Source: Spartobacteria bacterium LR76
GTDB taxonomy: Bacteria > Verrucomicrobiota > Verrucomicrobiia > Chthoniobacterales > Terrimicrobiaceae
NCBI GenBank assembly: GCA_003054655.1
Contig: QAYZ01000013.1
Span: 124,001 to 188,000, forward strand
DNA: 64,000 nt
Direction of reading: 5' to 3'
Shown here: positions 36,249 through 44,815 of the stretch, in pieces
Position numbering within the stretch: position 1 is the first letter of the stretch
How the letters are laid out: the number at the start of each line of letters is the position of its first letter
The notes under the pieces: generated by a model
The model's database searches: none
What the model saw: the letters and a program-made list of their open reading frames with translations, nothing else
Told to the model about the DNA's origin: nothing
Made by a program: the position numbers and the translations under genes

Positions 36249-36779
36249 ATGACCAGCCTCCGACGTATCCTTTCCCTGTGCCTCGCCGCCGCCTTCCTGG
36301 CCTGCGGATCGGTGCACGCCGTCGAGGAGATCAAGGTGCCCTTCAACTTCACCTGGGGCGAATCCTCCCAGCGTCTCGAGGACAGCATGAAGCGCGTCCA
36401 GGCCACCGTGGTCGAGCGCAAGCAGGTGCAGGGCCGCCTCTGCCTCGTCGTCGAGGGCATCCCGCAGAAGCTCCTCCAGCGCGCCCTGTTTTACTTCGAT
36501 AACGACTCGCTCAACGAGATCGAGCTGCACTACGGCGACCCCAACTGGGACTCGACCCAGTACGGCAACTTCTTCGACCAGACCCGGCGCAACATCGAGG
36601 GCAAGTACGGCATCGGCCGCGTCGTCGCCCGCCAGAAGACCCGCGAATCCGACGTCCTCCAGACTCTCATCGGCTACCAGTGGACGCAGAATGCCACCTC
36701 GCTCTCGCTCTACTACTACACCGCCGAGCGCGACGCGAACAGCTATCGCCTCCTCAGCCTCCACTACCGGGGCTACTAA
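36249..36779 (+). CDS. Secreted hypothetical protein
   Basis: 176 aa from the ATG at 36249. Signal peptide MTSLRRILSLCLAAAFLACG, then SVHAVEEIK. Mature domain of about 150 residues: FNFTWGESSQRLEDSMKRVQ, RLCLVVEGIP, ALFYFDNDSLNEIELHYGDP and SLSLYYYTAERD. The pattern of two strands plus a helix recalls small periplasmic PepSY/BLIP-like folds. Function unknown. Follows the previous gene by 31 bp on the same strand; convergent with ftsY. Confidence 0.6.
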   Translation: MTSLRRILSLCLAAAFLACGSVHAVEEIKVPFNFTWGESSQRLEDSMKRVQATVVERKQVQGRLCLVVEGIPQKLLQRALFYFDNDSLNEIELHYGDPNWDSTQYGNFFDQTRRNIEGKYGIGRVVARQKTRESDVLQTLIGYQWTQNATSLSLYYYTAERDANSYRLLSLHYRGY

Positions 36780-36787
36780 CGGCAGGC

Positions 36788-37636
36788 TTAAAGGATCGTA
36801 TTGACGAAGGTCTCGCGGTCAAAGGCCGCGAAGTCCTCGGGCTTTTCCCCGGTGCCAATAAATCGCGTCGGGATGCCGAGCTCGTGCTGGATCGCAACGG
36901 CGGCACCGCCTTTTCCGCTGCCGTCGAGCTTGGTCAGGATGATGCCCGTCAGGCCGACGGCTTCATGAAATTCCTTCGCCTGCACGATGGCGTTTGAGCC
37001 CGTGGTGGCGTCGACCACGAGCAGACACTCGCGAGGGGCGGTGGGATCATGTTTCCCGATGGTGCGCTTCACCTTGGAGAGTTCCTGCATGAGGTTGCTC
37101 TTGGTGTGCAGGCGACCGGCGGTGTCGCAGATCAGGTAGGGGATTTTGCGCCGATGGGCGCTGTTCCAGGCGTCGAAGCAAAGCGCAGCAGAGTCTCCGC
37201 CGTACTGGCCCTTGAGCACCTCGATGTCGAGCCGCTTGCCCCAGGCTTCGAGCTGCTCGATGGCGGCAGCGCGAAACGTATCCGCCGCGACGAGGAGGCA
37301 ACCGAACCCGCCAGAGGTGAACCAGCGTGCGAGCTTGGCCGACGAGGTGGTCTTGCCCGTGCCATTGACTCCCACCACCAGCACCACGCTCGGGCGATCC
37401 GGCAGGGGCATCGGCGGAGGACCGGCGGGAGGCAGCACCTTGAGGATTTCCTCGCGGCACACCTCCGCCGCCGTCTGGGCATTCACGTCGAGGCCGCGCT
37501 TGCGCACCGCCTCGAGGAGGTGCGTCGTCATGGAGACGCCGAGGTCTGCGCGCAGGAGCGCTTCTTCCAGGGCATCCCAGTCCGCCGGCCCGGCGCTGTA
37601 CTGGGCGACAAACTTCTGAAGGAACTTCAGCGGCAT
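36788..37636 (-). CDS. ftsY: Signal recognition particle receptor FtsY
   Basis: 282 aa. SRP-type GTPase that docks ribosome-nascent chains at the membrane. N domain 1-75 (helical, [20 protein letters not shown]), G domain from about 80: P-loop GVNGTGKTT (89-97), [19 protein letters not shown]3 [13 protein letters not shown] and [12 protein letters not shown]. Lacks the acidic A domain, as in many bacteria. Its start overlaps the nusB stop by one base (TGATG), so translation is coupled. Confidence 0.96.
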   Translation of the reverse strand: MPLKFLQKFVAQYSAGPADWDALEEALLRADLGVSMTTHLLEAVRKRGLDVNAQTAAEVCREEILKVLPPAGPPPMPLPDRPSVVLVVGVNGTGKTTSSAKLARWFTSGGFGCLLVAADTFRAAAIEQLEAWGKRLDIEVLKGQYGGDSAALCFDAWNSAHRRKIPYLICDTAGRLHTKSNLMQELSKVKRTIGKHDPTAPRECLLVVDATTGSNAIVQAKEFHEAVGLTGIILTKLDGSGKGGAAVAIQHELGIPTRFIGTGEKPEDFAAFDRETFVNTIL

Positions 37637-38055
37637 CAGTTCGCGGCTGTACGGGCGGGACGAGCGAGGCTGGATCGCACCTGGTCGAGCACGCCATTGA
37701 CGAAGCGGCCCGATTCCTCGGTGCTGTATTTTTTCGCGATCTCGATGCCTTCGTTGATCGACACCACGGGCGGCGTATCCGGGCAGTGCAGCATCTCGTA
37801 GATGGCCACGCGCAGGATGTTGCGATCGACGGCGGAGATGCGGTTCAGCTCGTAGTTCTGCGCGCTCTTGCGGATGGTTTCGTCGATGCCCTCCTGCTCT
37901 TTCATCGTCCCGGCCACCAGCTCACCGGTGAATCGGCGCGCCGCCGGACTCAGCCCGCGAAATTTGTAGAAGCTTTCCAGGTCGCACTCTCCGTTGACTT
38001 CGCGGAGATAGAGATATTGCACAGCCGCTTCGCGGCCTTCACGTCGGACACCCAT
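37636..38055 (-). CDS. nusB: Transcription antitermination factor NusB
   Basis: 139 aa, the normal length. All-helical NusB fold: RREGREAAVQYLYLREVN, RRFTGELVAGTM, LNRISAVDRNILRVAIYEML, PVVSINEGIEIAKKYSTEES and RFVNGVLDQVR. Works with NusE/S10 at boxA of rRNA transcripts. 12 bp after ribH; ribH-nusB linkage is common in bacteria. Confidence 0.97.
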   Translation of the reverse strand: MGVRREGREAAVQYLYLREVNGECDLESFYKFRGLSPAARRFTGELVAGTMKEQEGIDETIRKSAQNYELNRISAVDRNILRVAIYEMLHCPDTPPVVSINEGIEIAKKYSTEESGRFVNGVLDQVRSSLARPARTAAN

Positions 38056-38067
38056 GGGAATGAAAAA

Positions 38068-38550
38068 TTAAAGTTTGGAGACGATTTCGCGGACCGTGCG
38101 GGCCGAGGAGACGGCGGCACGGGCGGCCTCGATGCCGCGATTGAGTTCGAGTTCCAGGCAACGCTGGCGGGCCTGTTCTTCGTTCTGGAGGAGGAGCACC
38201 TCGTTGATCACGGGTACGGAATAGTCGAGGGAGATTCTCTGGAGGGAATCCGTCACCGCACGACCGATCAGGTCGGCATGGGCCGTGGCACCCTGAAGCA
38301 CCACCCCGAGAGCCAGGATGGCGTTGTACTTCTTCTTTTCCGCCACCAGCTTGACCAGCAGGGGAATCTCAAACGCACCCGGCGCCCACACCAGCGTGGC
38401 GGTACAGCCGGGTTCGAGTTCATTAAGCTCCTGGTGGGCGTGCGTCACCAGCCCCTGCACGTACTCCTGATTGTACTGGCTGGCGACCAGGGCAAAGGAA
38501 AACGTGGCTTTCCCCACCATGCGGGGGCGAATCGGTTGAGCGGATGACAT
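38068..38550 (-). CDS. ribH: 6,7-dimethyl-8-ribityllumazine synthase
   Basis: 160 aa. Penultimate step of riboflavin synthesis: condenses the 5-amino-6-ribitylaminouracil with 3,4-dihydroxy-2-butanone phosphate. Marks: LVASQYNQEYVQGLV, WAPGAFEIPLLVKLV, ALGVVLQGATAHADLI (with the catalytic His) and VPVINEVLLLQNEEQA. Forms icosahedral 60-mers or pentamers. 54 bp after ribBA in the same operon. Confidence 0.96.
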   Translation of the reverse strand: MSSAQPIRPRMVGKATFSFALVASQYNQEYVQGLVTHAHQELNELEPGCTATLVWAPGAFEIPLLVKLVAEKKKYNAILALGVVLQGATAHADLIGRAVTDSLQRISLDYSVPVINEVLLLQNEEQARQRCLELELNRGIEAARAAVSSARTVREIVSKL

Positions 38551-38604
38551 GTGTGCTAAATGGTTTGTGAAAAGTGCGGCGGCCTCAAGCGGATTATCAC
38601 CCCG

Positions 38605-39807
38605 TTACAGGAGGTGGCCCAGCTTGATCTTCTTGGTCGCCAGGTACTTTTCGTTGTGCGGATTGGCCACGGATCGAATCGGCACCTGCTGGACGATCTC
38701 AAGGCCGTACCCATCCAACCCCACCACCTTGCGAGGGTTGTTGGTGAGAAGACGGATTTTTTTTACCCCGAGATCCACGAGGATCTGGGCGCCGAGGCCG
38801 TAATCGCGCAGGTCGGCCGGGAATCCGAGCTTCTCATTCGCCTCGACGGTGTCGAGTCCCTGCTCCTGGAGCTTGTAGGCGTGAATCTTCGGCCCGAGGC
38901 CGATGCCTCGCCCTTCCTGGCGCATGTACACGAGCACCCCGGACCCCGCATCCTCGATCTGCTGCAGGGCCGTGTGCAACTGCGTGCCGCAATCGCACCG
39001 CTGGGAGCCAAAGACGTCGCCCGTCAGGCACTCGCTATGCACCCGGACAAGCGTCGGCTCCTCGGCGGAAATCTGCCCTTTGACCAGGGCGAGGTGGTGG
39101 CCGTTGTCCACCTTGGACCGATAAAGATAGAGGTCGAAATCGCCGAAGTCCGTCGGCATGAAAACCGTCTGCTCGCGCTCGACCAGCTTCTCCTGCTTGC
39201 GGCGGTAGGCGATCAGGTCCTCGATGGAGCAGATCAGCAGCTTGTGCTCCTCCTTGAATTTCAGGAGATCCGGCAGGCGCGCCATGCTGCCGTCTTCATT
39301 CATGATCTCGCAGATCACGCCCGAGGGATCGAGACCCGCCAGACGGGCGAGGTCGACCGCCGCCTCCGTATGCCCGGCACGCTGGAGCACGCCTCCCGGG
39401 CGGGCCTGCAGCGGGAAAATGTGACCGGGCTGCACGAGGTCATTAGGCACGCTCTCGTCGCTCGCCAGCAGGCGGGCGGTGTGAGCGCGGTCCTGGGCGC
39501 TGATACCGGTCGTCACGCCTTTGGCGGCATCGACCGACACGGTGAAATCCGTCTTATAAAGCTCGCGATTGTGGGCGACCATGCGCTGGAGGCCGAGCTT
39601 CTTGGCCCGCTCCTCGGTGATCGGGGCGCAAACCAGCCCGCGGGCGAAGCGCACCATGAAATTGATCGCCTCGGGCGTCGCATGAGACGCGGCGATGACG
39701 AGGTCGCCCTCGTTTTCCCGATCGGCATCGTCGGTCACGATGACCATTCCGCCCTTTTGGATTTCGGCGATGGCGTCGGGGATGGAGTCAAAAGTCACTT
39801 TGCTCAT
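38605..39807 (-). CDS. ribBA: Bifunctional 3,4-dihydroxy-2-butanone-4-phosphate synthase / GTP cyclohydrolase II
   Basis: 400 aa from the ATG at 39807. N-terminal RibB domain (1-205): [20 protein letters not shown] and [21 protein letters not shown]-terminal RibA domain: zinc ligands in [17 protein letters not shown] and catalytic [12 protein letters not shown], ending KIKLGHLL. Both activities look intact. Heads the ribBA-ribH-nusB-ftsY operon. No FMN riboswitch was found upstream; a large inverted repeat lies there instead. Confidence 0.96.
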   Translation of the reverse strand: MSKVTFDSIPDAIAEIQKGGMVIVTDDADRENEGDLVIAASHATPEAINFMVRFARGLVCAPITEERAKKLGLQRMVAHNRELYKTDFTVSVDAAKGVTTGISAQDRAHTARLLASDESVPNDLVQPGHIFPLQARPGGVLQRAGHTEAAVDLARLAGLDPSGVICEIMNEDGSMARLPDLLKFKEEHKLLICSIEDLIAYRRKQEKLVEREQTVFMPTDFGDFDLYLYRSKVDNGHHLALVKGQISAEEPTLVRVHSECLTGDVFGSQRCDCGTQLHTALQQIEDAGSGVLVYMRQEGRGIGLGPKIHAYKLQEQGLDTVEANEKLGFPADLRDYGLGAQILVDLGVKKIRLLTNNPRKVVGLDGYGLEIVQQVPIRSVANPHNEKYLATKKIKLGHLL

Positions 39808-39850
39808 GGAAGACTCTCTATTCTGTACCCTGGAGCGGGTTAAGTAAAGA

Positions 39851-39979
39851 TGTGGCCGCAGATCGGTGAGCGCCGGGGGTCGATATGGTGCGGCGGCTGC
39901 GACGAGGCTGTATGGATACATACTGCCCAAGCGACCGCCGCGCCATATCGGCCCTCGCCGCCGCCGAGCAACGGCCACA
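39851..39979. repeat. 129-bp imperfect inverted repeat between nrdA and ribBA
   Basis: The arms run from about 39851-39900 and 39931-39979. The outer ends match as TGTGGCCG/CGGCCACA and the inner parts as CGATATGGTGCGGCGG versus the complement CGATATGGCGCGGCGG. They leave a central 30-bp spacer that itself contains a GTATGGATACATAC-like palindrome. Arms are about 50 bp with perhaps 70-75% complementarity. Could be a MITE-like relic, a large hairpin in the ribBA leader RNA, or a protein-binding site. No flanking target duplication was recognised. Confidence 0.55.
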
Positions 39980-40035
39980 GATTGACTTCATCCGCTCTGT
40001 GGCGAAACTCGAAAGCTCGAATATCCAAAAGGCAT

Positions 40036-40070
40036 GCGGGGCGAAGGATCGAGTGATCCCTTCGCCCCGC
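40036..40070 (-). terminator. Terminator of the nrdBA operon
   Basis: GCGGGGCGAAGGATC (40036-40050), loop GAGT, GATCCCTTCGCCCCGC (40055-40070): 15 pairs with one bulged base, 33 bp after the nrdA stop. On the minus strand a TTTT follows 5 nt beyond the stem, so the U-tract is short. Confidence 0.65.
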
Positions 40071-40102
40071 TGGCTGCCTAACCAAATTGTTAAATTTTTC
40101 CG

Positions 40103-43100
40103 TTACTGGCAGGCCTCGCAGATCTCGCCATTTCGCATGGCTTCGATCGAGCAGACCATTTTTTCCTCGGCGGTGTATTCCTTGCGGCCCGCCACTCCGG
40201 TCACATCCTTCTTCACCTGCAACGTCGCTTTCTCGATATTGGATGCCTGGAGTGTACGCAAGTAATACGTGGTTTTCAATCCCACATGCCACGCCCTGCG
40301 GTACATGTGGCTCAGGGTCTTCATGTCCGGCGCGGCCAGGAACAGGTTCACCGACTGGGATTGGTCGATCCACTTCTGGCGACGAGCCGCCGCGTCGATG
40401 ATGTAGTTGAAGCCCACCGAAAAGACCGTGAGGTGCTTCTGCTTGAGATGCTCGGGGATACCGGCAATGTCCTTCAGCTCACCGTCGAAGTACTTGAGCT
40501 GATCGACCATGTCCTCACTCCACAACCCTTCGCGCTTGAGGTCAAGAACGAGCTCGCGGTTCAGCACCGAGAAGTCGCCCGAGAGGTTCGATTTTGCGTA
40601 GAGGTTCTTGTAGTTGGGCTCGATGCACGGCGTGGTGCCGGTGATGTTCGAGATCGTCGCCGTCGGGGCGATGGCGATGACATTTGAGTTGCGCATGCCC
40701 TGTTTGGCGATTTTCTCGCGGACGGGCTTCCAGTCGAGACGACCGCCGCGCGGTACGTCGATCTTCACCCCGCGCTCCTGCTCGAGGAGTTCGATGGTGT
40801 CCTGCGGCAACAGACCGCGATCCCACTTCGATCCGCGATAGCTGGAGTACGTGCCACGCTCGGCGGCGAGGTCGCTCGACGCGCTGTAGGCGTAGTACGC
40901 GATGGCCTCCATGAACTCGTCGTTGAACTCGACGGCTTCATTGCTGGCAAAGCTGACGTTGCGCTTGAAGAGCGCGTTCTGCAGTCCCATCACGCCCAGG
41001 CCGATCGGGCGGTGGCGCATGTTGGAGCGCTTCGCGGCCTCGGTCGGGTAGAAGTTGATGTCGATCACGTTGTCGAGAGCCCGCACCGCGACCGTGATGG
41101 TCTCGCGCAGCATCTCGAGGTCGAGCTCGCCGTTGTCCTTGATGTGGGTATCGAGAATGACGGAGCCCAGGTTGCAGACGGCGGTCTCCTCTTCGCTCGT
41201 GTTGAGCGTGATCTCGGTGCAGAGATTCGACGAGTGGATGACGCCGACATGATCCTGCGGCGAGCGCACGTTGCACGGGTCCTTGAAGGTGATCCAGGGA
41301 TGCCCGGTCTCGAAGAGCGCCTTGAGCATGTCCTTCCACAGATCAATCGCAGGAACCTCGCGCCCGAAGATTTTGCCTTCCTTCGCAAGCTGCTCGTAGT
41401 GCGCGTAGCGCTCCTCAAACTTCTGGCCATAGCTCTCGTGGAGATCCGGCACCTCGTTGGCGCGGAAGAGCGTCCAGTTCTCGCGGGACTCCATGCGCTT
41501 CATGAACAGGTCGGGCACCCAGTTGGCCGTATTCAGGTCATGCGTACGGCGACGCTCGTCACCCGTGTTGATGCGGAGCTGGAGGAAGTCGTGAATGTCG
41601 TTGTGCCACGACTCCAGGTACGCGCAGCCGGAACCGCGGCGCTTGCCGCCCTGGTTCACCGCCACGAGCTGGTCGTTGTGCAGCTTGAGGAACGGGATCA
41701 CGCCCTGGCTCTCGCCGTTCGTGCCCTTGATGTAGCCGCCGGTGCCTCGCACCGATGTCCAGGAACCACCGAGGCCGCCCGCCCACTTGGAGAGGAAAGC
41801 ATTCTCGGCGATGCCGCGGATCATGATGCTCTCGATGTTGTCGTCGACCTTGTACAGGTAGCAACTGGAGAGCTGGCTGTGCGGCGTGCCGGAGTTGAAA
41901 AGCGTCGGCGTGCTGGAGCAGAAACGACGGGACTTGTACAGGTTGTACAGGCGCACCACCCAGTCCTCGCGGTCCTTCTCCTCCTGGATGAAGAGACCCA
42001 TCGCCACGCGCATCCAGAAGAACTGCGGCGTCTCAAGGCGCCGGGCCGGCTTGCGCGTCTTGTCGACGATCAGATAACGGTCGTACAGGGTCTGGATGCC
42101 GAGATACTCAAAGTCGAGGTCGGCGGAGGGATCGAGCGCGTCGGCCAGCTTGTCGAGGTTGTACTGGAGGAGCTTCGGACTCAGGCGCTCGATGGTCACG
42201 CCATGGCGCAGGTAGCTCTTGAAGGCCTTGCGGTGAGCTTCCTTCAGCCCCTCCATGCCGTCGCGGGTGATGCTCCAGTCGAGCACCTCCTCGTAGATGT
42301 AGGAGAGGAGGATGCGACCGGCGAATTTCGTAAAGTCGGCGTCCTTCTCGATGAGCGACTTGGCATTGAGAATGATCGTGCTGCGCAGTCCCTCCTCCGT
42401 GATCTCCGTGCCGATGGAACGGCGGAGTTCGCGCTCGATGCGGGCCTCGTCGTAGTCGAGGGTGAGGCCGATCATGGCAAACTGGATGCGGCGCTTGAGT
42501 TCGCTGCCGTCCCAGAAGACATTCTGCCCGTCCTTCTTTTTAACGACGATGAGGGATTCCTGCTGGGCTTCGTCGCCCGGGGTCTGGACCTCGTCCTCGC
42601 GGAGCTTGCTGCGATGGGCGCGGTAAAGGATATAGCTCTCGGCCACCTTGTAGTAGCCCTGGCGCATCAGCTCCTCCTGGACCATATCCTGTACATCCTC
42701 GATATGGATGAACGCCTGGTCGCCACGGCGGATGCGATTCGTGATCCCGCGGGCCACCCTGCCCGCAGCCTCGGCGTCTTCCTTGGCCGAGAGAAACGCC
42801 TTGCGGCAGGCGATTTCGATCTTCGCTTCATTCCACGGAACGACTGCGCCATTGCGGCGGATCAGGCGCACGGAAATCGGCTCGGCGTCCTCATCGCCCT
42901 GCCGGTCGGAGGGTCGGGCGGCCGAGCGCTTAAAGACAAGGCTCTTGGCCACGTCGTGAGCGTCGTTCTCGATGAGCGCTTTCTCGATGAGCAGCGAAAG
43001 ATCGTACTCGGAGAGGCGGAGGGCATGGCCCTCGCGGATGTGGTCGAGCAGACGGGTCGAGACGGAATGCGCCACGTTGGCCACGAACGCGCGGTTCTGC

Positions 43101-43354
43101 TCGTTGAAAATATCCTTCTCCTCACGGGAGATGAGCAGGTCCGTGAGGGCGGAGCCGATCTCATCGGCGACGTCGGCGAGATTGAAGAGCTTTTCCTCCC
43201 CGGAATGACGCGTCACCGTGATCTCCGGCAGGGCCTCGCTAAAGAGCGAGTCGCCGAGCACAGTGCGCCAGGCAAAGCCGGGCTTCTGGTCGGTGGGGGT
43301 GGAGGCGAGACGTTTGAGAATGAGGTCTTCTTCGAGCGAGATGTGGCGGATCAT
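40103..43354 (-). CDS. nrdA: Ribonucleoside-diphosphate reductase alpha subunit, multi-ATP-cone form
   Basis: 1083 aa, longer than typical NrdA (about 760) and close to the chlamydial form. Reduces ribonucleoside diphosphates. The N-terminal 350 residues hold up to three ATP-cone-like modules: a degenerate one (residues 45-150, ending DVAKSLVFKRSA), a clear one (VRLIRRNGAVVPWNEAKIEI ... VAESYILYRAHR) and a third at VVKKKDGQNVFWDGSELKRR. Catalytic core: SSCYLYKVDDN and NLCTEI plus AVCNLGS supply the redox and radical cysteines; PTATISNITGTTPCIEPNY follows; the tail EICEACQ carries the thiol-exchange pair. Second gene after nrdB, 48 bp apart. Confidence 0.95.
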   Translation of the reverse strand: MIRHISLEEDLILKRLASTPTDQKPGFAWRTVLGDSLFSEALPEITVTRHSGEEKLFNLADVADEIGSALTDLLISREEKDIFNEQNRAFVANVAHSVSTRLLDHIREGHALRLSEYDLSLLIEKALIENDAHDVAKSLVFKRSAARPSDRQGDEDAEPISVRLIRRNGAVVPWNEAKIEIACRKAFLSAKEDAEAAGRVARGITNRIRRGDQAFIHIEDVQDMVQEELMRQGYYKVAESYILYRAHRSKLREDEVQTPGDEAQQESLIVVKKKDGQNVFWDGSELKRRIQFAMIGLTLDYDEARIERELRRSIGTEITEEGLRSTIILNAKSLIEKDADFTKFAGRILLSYIYEEVLDWSITRDGMEGLKEAHRKAFKSYLRHGVTIERLSPKLLQYNLDKLADALDPSADLDFEYLGIQTLYDRYLIVDKTRKPARRLETPQFFWMRVAMGLFIQEEKDREDWVVRLYNLYKSRRFCSSTPTLFNSGTPHSQLSSCYLYKVDDNIESIMIRGIAENAFLSKWAGGLGGSWTSVRGTGGYIKGTNGESQGVIPFLKLHNDQLVAVNQGGKRRGSGCAYLESWHNDIHDFLQLRINTGDERRRTHDLNTANWVPDLFMKRMESRENWTLFRANEVPDLHESYGQKFEERYAHYEQLAKEGKIFGREVPAIDLWKDMLKALFETGHPWITFKDPCNVRSPQDHVGVIHSSNLCTEITLNTSEEETAVCNLGSVILDTHIKDNGELDLEMLRETITVAVRALDNVIDINFYPTEAAKRSNMRHRPIGLGVMGLQNALFKRNVSFASNEAVEFNDEFMEAIAYYAYSASSDLAAERGTYSSYRGSKWDRGLLPQDTIELLEQERGVKIDVPRGGRLDWKPVREKIAKQGMRNSNVIAIAPTATISNITGTTPCIEPNYKNLYAKSNLSGDFSVLNRELVLDLKREGLWSEDMVDQLKYFDGELKDIAGIPEHLKQKHLTVFSVGFNYIIDAAARRQKWIDQSQSVNLFLAAPDMKTLSHMYRRAWHVGLKTTYYLRTLQASNIEKATLQVKKDVTGVAGRKEYTAEEKMVCSIEAMRNGEICEACQ

Positions 43355-43402
43355 GGCGCGTGATGAGGCGGTTGTCGGTCGGTGTTGTGGGGAGACGGCG
43401 GC

Positions 43403-44491
43403 TTACAACTCGTCGTCGGAAACGGGCGCAAGGGCGGATTTCTTCTGGTATTCCGTCACCTTGCCTTCGAAGAAGTTGGTCTCCTTCTTCAGGTCCATCA
43501 ACTCGGCCAGCCACGGGAGCGGGTTGTTGATCGGACCATTGAGAGGCTGCAATCCGACGCCTTCCAGGCGGCGGTCGCCGATGTAGTCGATGTACGTAAG
43601 GAATTCCTCCTTCGTCAGACCCACCGCCTGCACGGGCAGGCAATCGGCGATAAATTGTTTCTCCAGGCGCACGGCCTCGGCCATGGTCGCACGGAGGTCG
43701 TTGCGGAAGGCCTCCGTCCACACGTCCGGATTCTCGTCCACCAGCTCCATGAACAGCTTGCGCAGGAGCTCGATGTGGTTGGACTCATCGCGCATCGTGT
43801 AGCGGAACATCTGGCCGATGCCCGGGAACTTGTTCTGGCGGTAAAGCGCCAGGATCATGCCAAAGAGACCGTAGAACTGGGTGCCCTCCATGCACTGGCC
43901 GAAGAGGAACATGTTCTTGGCCAGCGCCTGCTTGTTCTCCGTGACGGTCAGGTCGACGTCGCGGCGGAGCTTGCGGCTGTTGTTGACGACAAAATCGGTC
44001 TTCTCCTTGATCGTGTCGATATCCTCAAACATCGACTCGCACTCGTGCGGGTTGATGCCCAGCGAGCTGATCATATAGACGAGGGAATCCGCGTGGATGT
44101 TCTCCTCATGAGCGTGGCGGCCCAGGACGAGCTTCAGCTCGGGCGCGGTCACCAGTTCGCGAATGACGTGGAGGATATTGTCTCCCACGATGCCCTCGGC
44201 CGCTGAGAAATACCCGATGCCCATCTTGATGATCCACCGCTCGATGTCGGCGATGCCGGTGTCGTCGCGCCACTGCTCGCAGTCCTTCTGCATCTGGATA
44301 TCTTCCGGCTCCCAGTGGTTGGCCTTCATCGTCTTGTACAGATCGTAGGCCCACTGGTAACGCAGCGGCAGGATGTTGAAGAACATCGTGTCCCGGCCAT
44401 TGATCACACGCTTGGCTGCGTAGGCGGCTTCCGCCTTATCGCGGTCGAGAACAAATTGACGGTCTCCAAGGGTAATCGTGGTCGTAGGCAT
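43403..44491 (-). CDS. nrdB: Ribonucleotide reductase beta subunit lacking the radical tyrosine (class Ic-like)
   Basis: 362 aa from the ATG at 44491. Metal ligands are complete: Glu99 (SAAEG), Glu130 and His133 (HEENIH), Glu202 (CMEG), Glu236 and His239 (RDESNH). The first ligand is Glu, as in Chlamydia, where E. coli has Asp84. The radical-bearing position (His133+4) is Leu137 in ENIHADSLVY; E. coli has Tyr122 and Chlamydia trachomatis Phe127. Radical-transfer residues Trp47 (YQWAY) and the C-terminal Tyr in VTEYQKK are kept. I infer a Mn/Fe or similar metal-based radical starter. A palindromic NrdR box lies about 160 bp upstream; nrdA follows. Confidence 0.93.
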   Translation of the reverse strand: MPTTTITLGDRQFVLDRDKAEAAYAAKRVINGRDTMFFNILPLRYQWAYDLYKTMKANHWEPEDIQMQKDCEQWRDDTGIADIERWIIKMGIGYFSAAEGIVGDNILHVIRELVTAPELKLVLGRHAHEENIHADSLVYMISSLGINPHECESMFEDIDTIKEKTDFVVNNSRKLRRDVDLTVTENKQALAKNMFLFGQCMEGTQFYGLFGMILALYRQNKFPGIGQMFRYTMRDESNHIELLRKLFMELVDENPDVWTEAFRNDLRATMAEAVRLEKQFIADCLPVQAVGLTKEEFLTYIDYIGDRRLEGVGLQPLNGPINNPLPWLAELMDLKKETNFFEGKVTEYQKKSALAPVSDDEL

Positions 44492-44624
44492 TCGGTAGTG
44501 CAGTAGGGTGTTGTGGTCCGGGGTCGGGGAAGCGCCGGACACGTCATTTCCAGCGGTAGACCCTGACATCCAGCGGTAACGCGCAACATGCCTTTTGCCT
44601 CCCGAGCCGTCAATAAAAAATCCC

Positions 44625-44668
44625 CTATATGGGGGAGGTAAAATAAAGACACCACAATATATTGTGGT
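44625..44668 (-). promoter_or_regulatory. NrdR box and possible second half-box upstream of nrdB
   Basis: ACCACAATATATTGTGGT (44651-44668) is a perfect 18-bp palindrome with the NrdR core C-W-A-T-A-T-A-T-W-G. A weaker match, CTATATGGGG (44625-44634), lies 30 bp away, close to the three-helical-turn spacing of paired NrdR boxes. This predicts repression of nrdBA by NrdR when dATP/ATP is high. The divergent M42 gene at 44816 could also be affected. The rest of 44492-44815 shows no gene. Confidence 0.75.
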
Positions 44669-44815
44669 TTGGCGAAATTTTCCCAGCACCCTCCTCTTCA
44701 CAAGAAATTCACATTTTCACGAAGGATTTTAAGGCTTTGAGAAAAGGCTATTTACGCAATTTTCGGCCCTTCTTCAGGCTTCCGTGGAACACCCAAATGT
44801 GAAAAATTCATTGCC

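Noticed and set aside
39808-40102. FMN riboswitch upstream of ribBA
   Set aside because: The conserved FMN-aptamer core (GAAATTCCC-type and AGGGTGA-like elements) is not visible in the leader; only the imperfect inverted repeat is present.
41012-43363. Open frame of 783 codons opposite nrdA
   Set aside because: nrdA is full length with catalytic cysteines; the opposite frame is a high-GC artefact.
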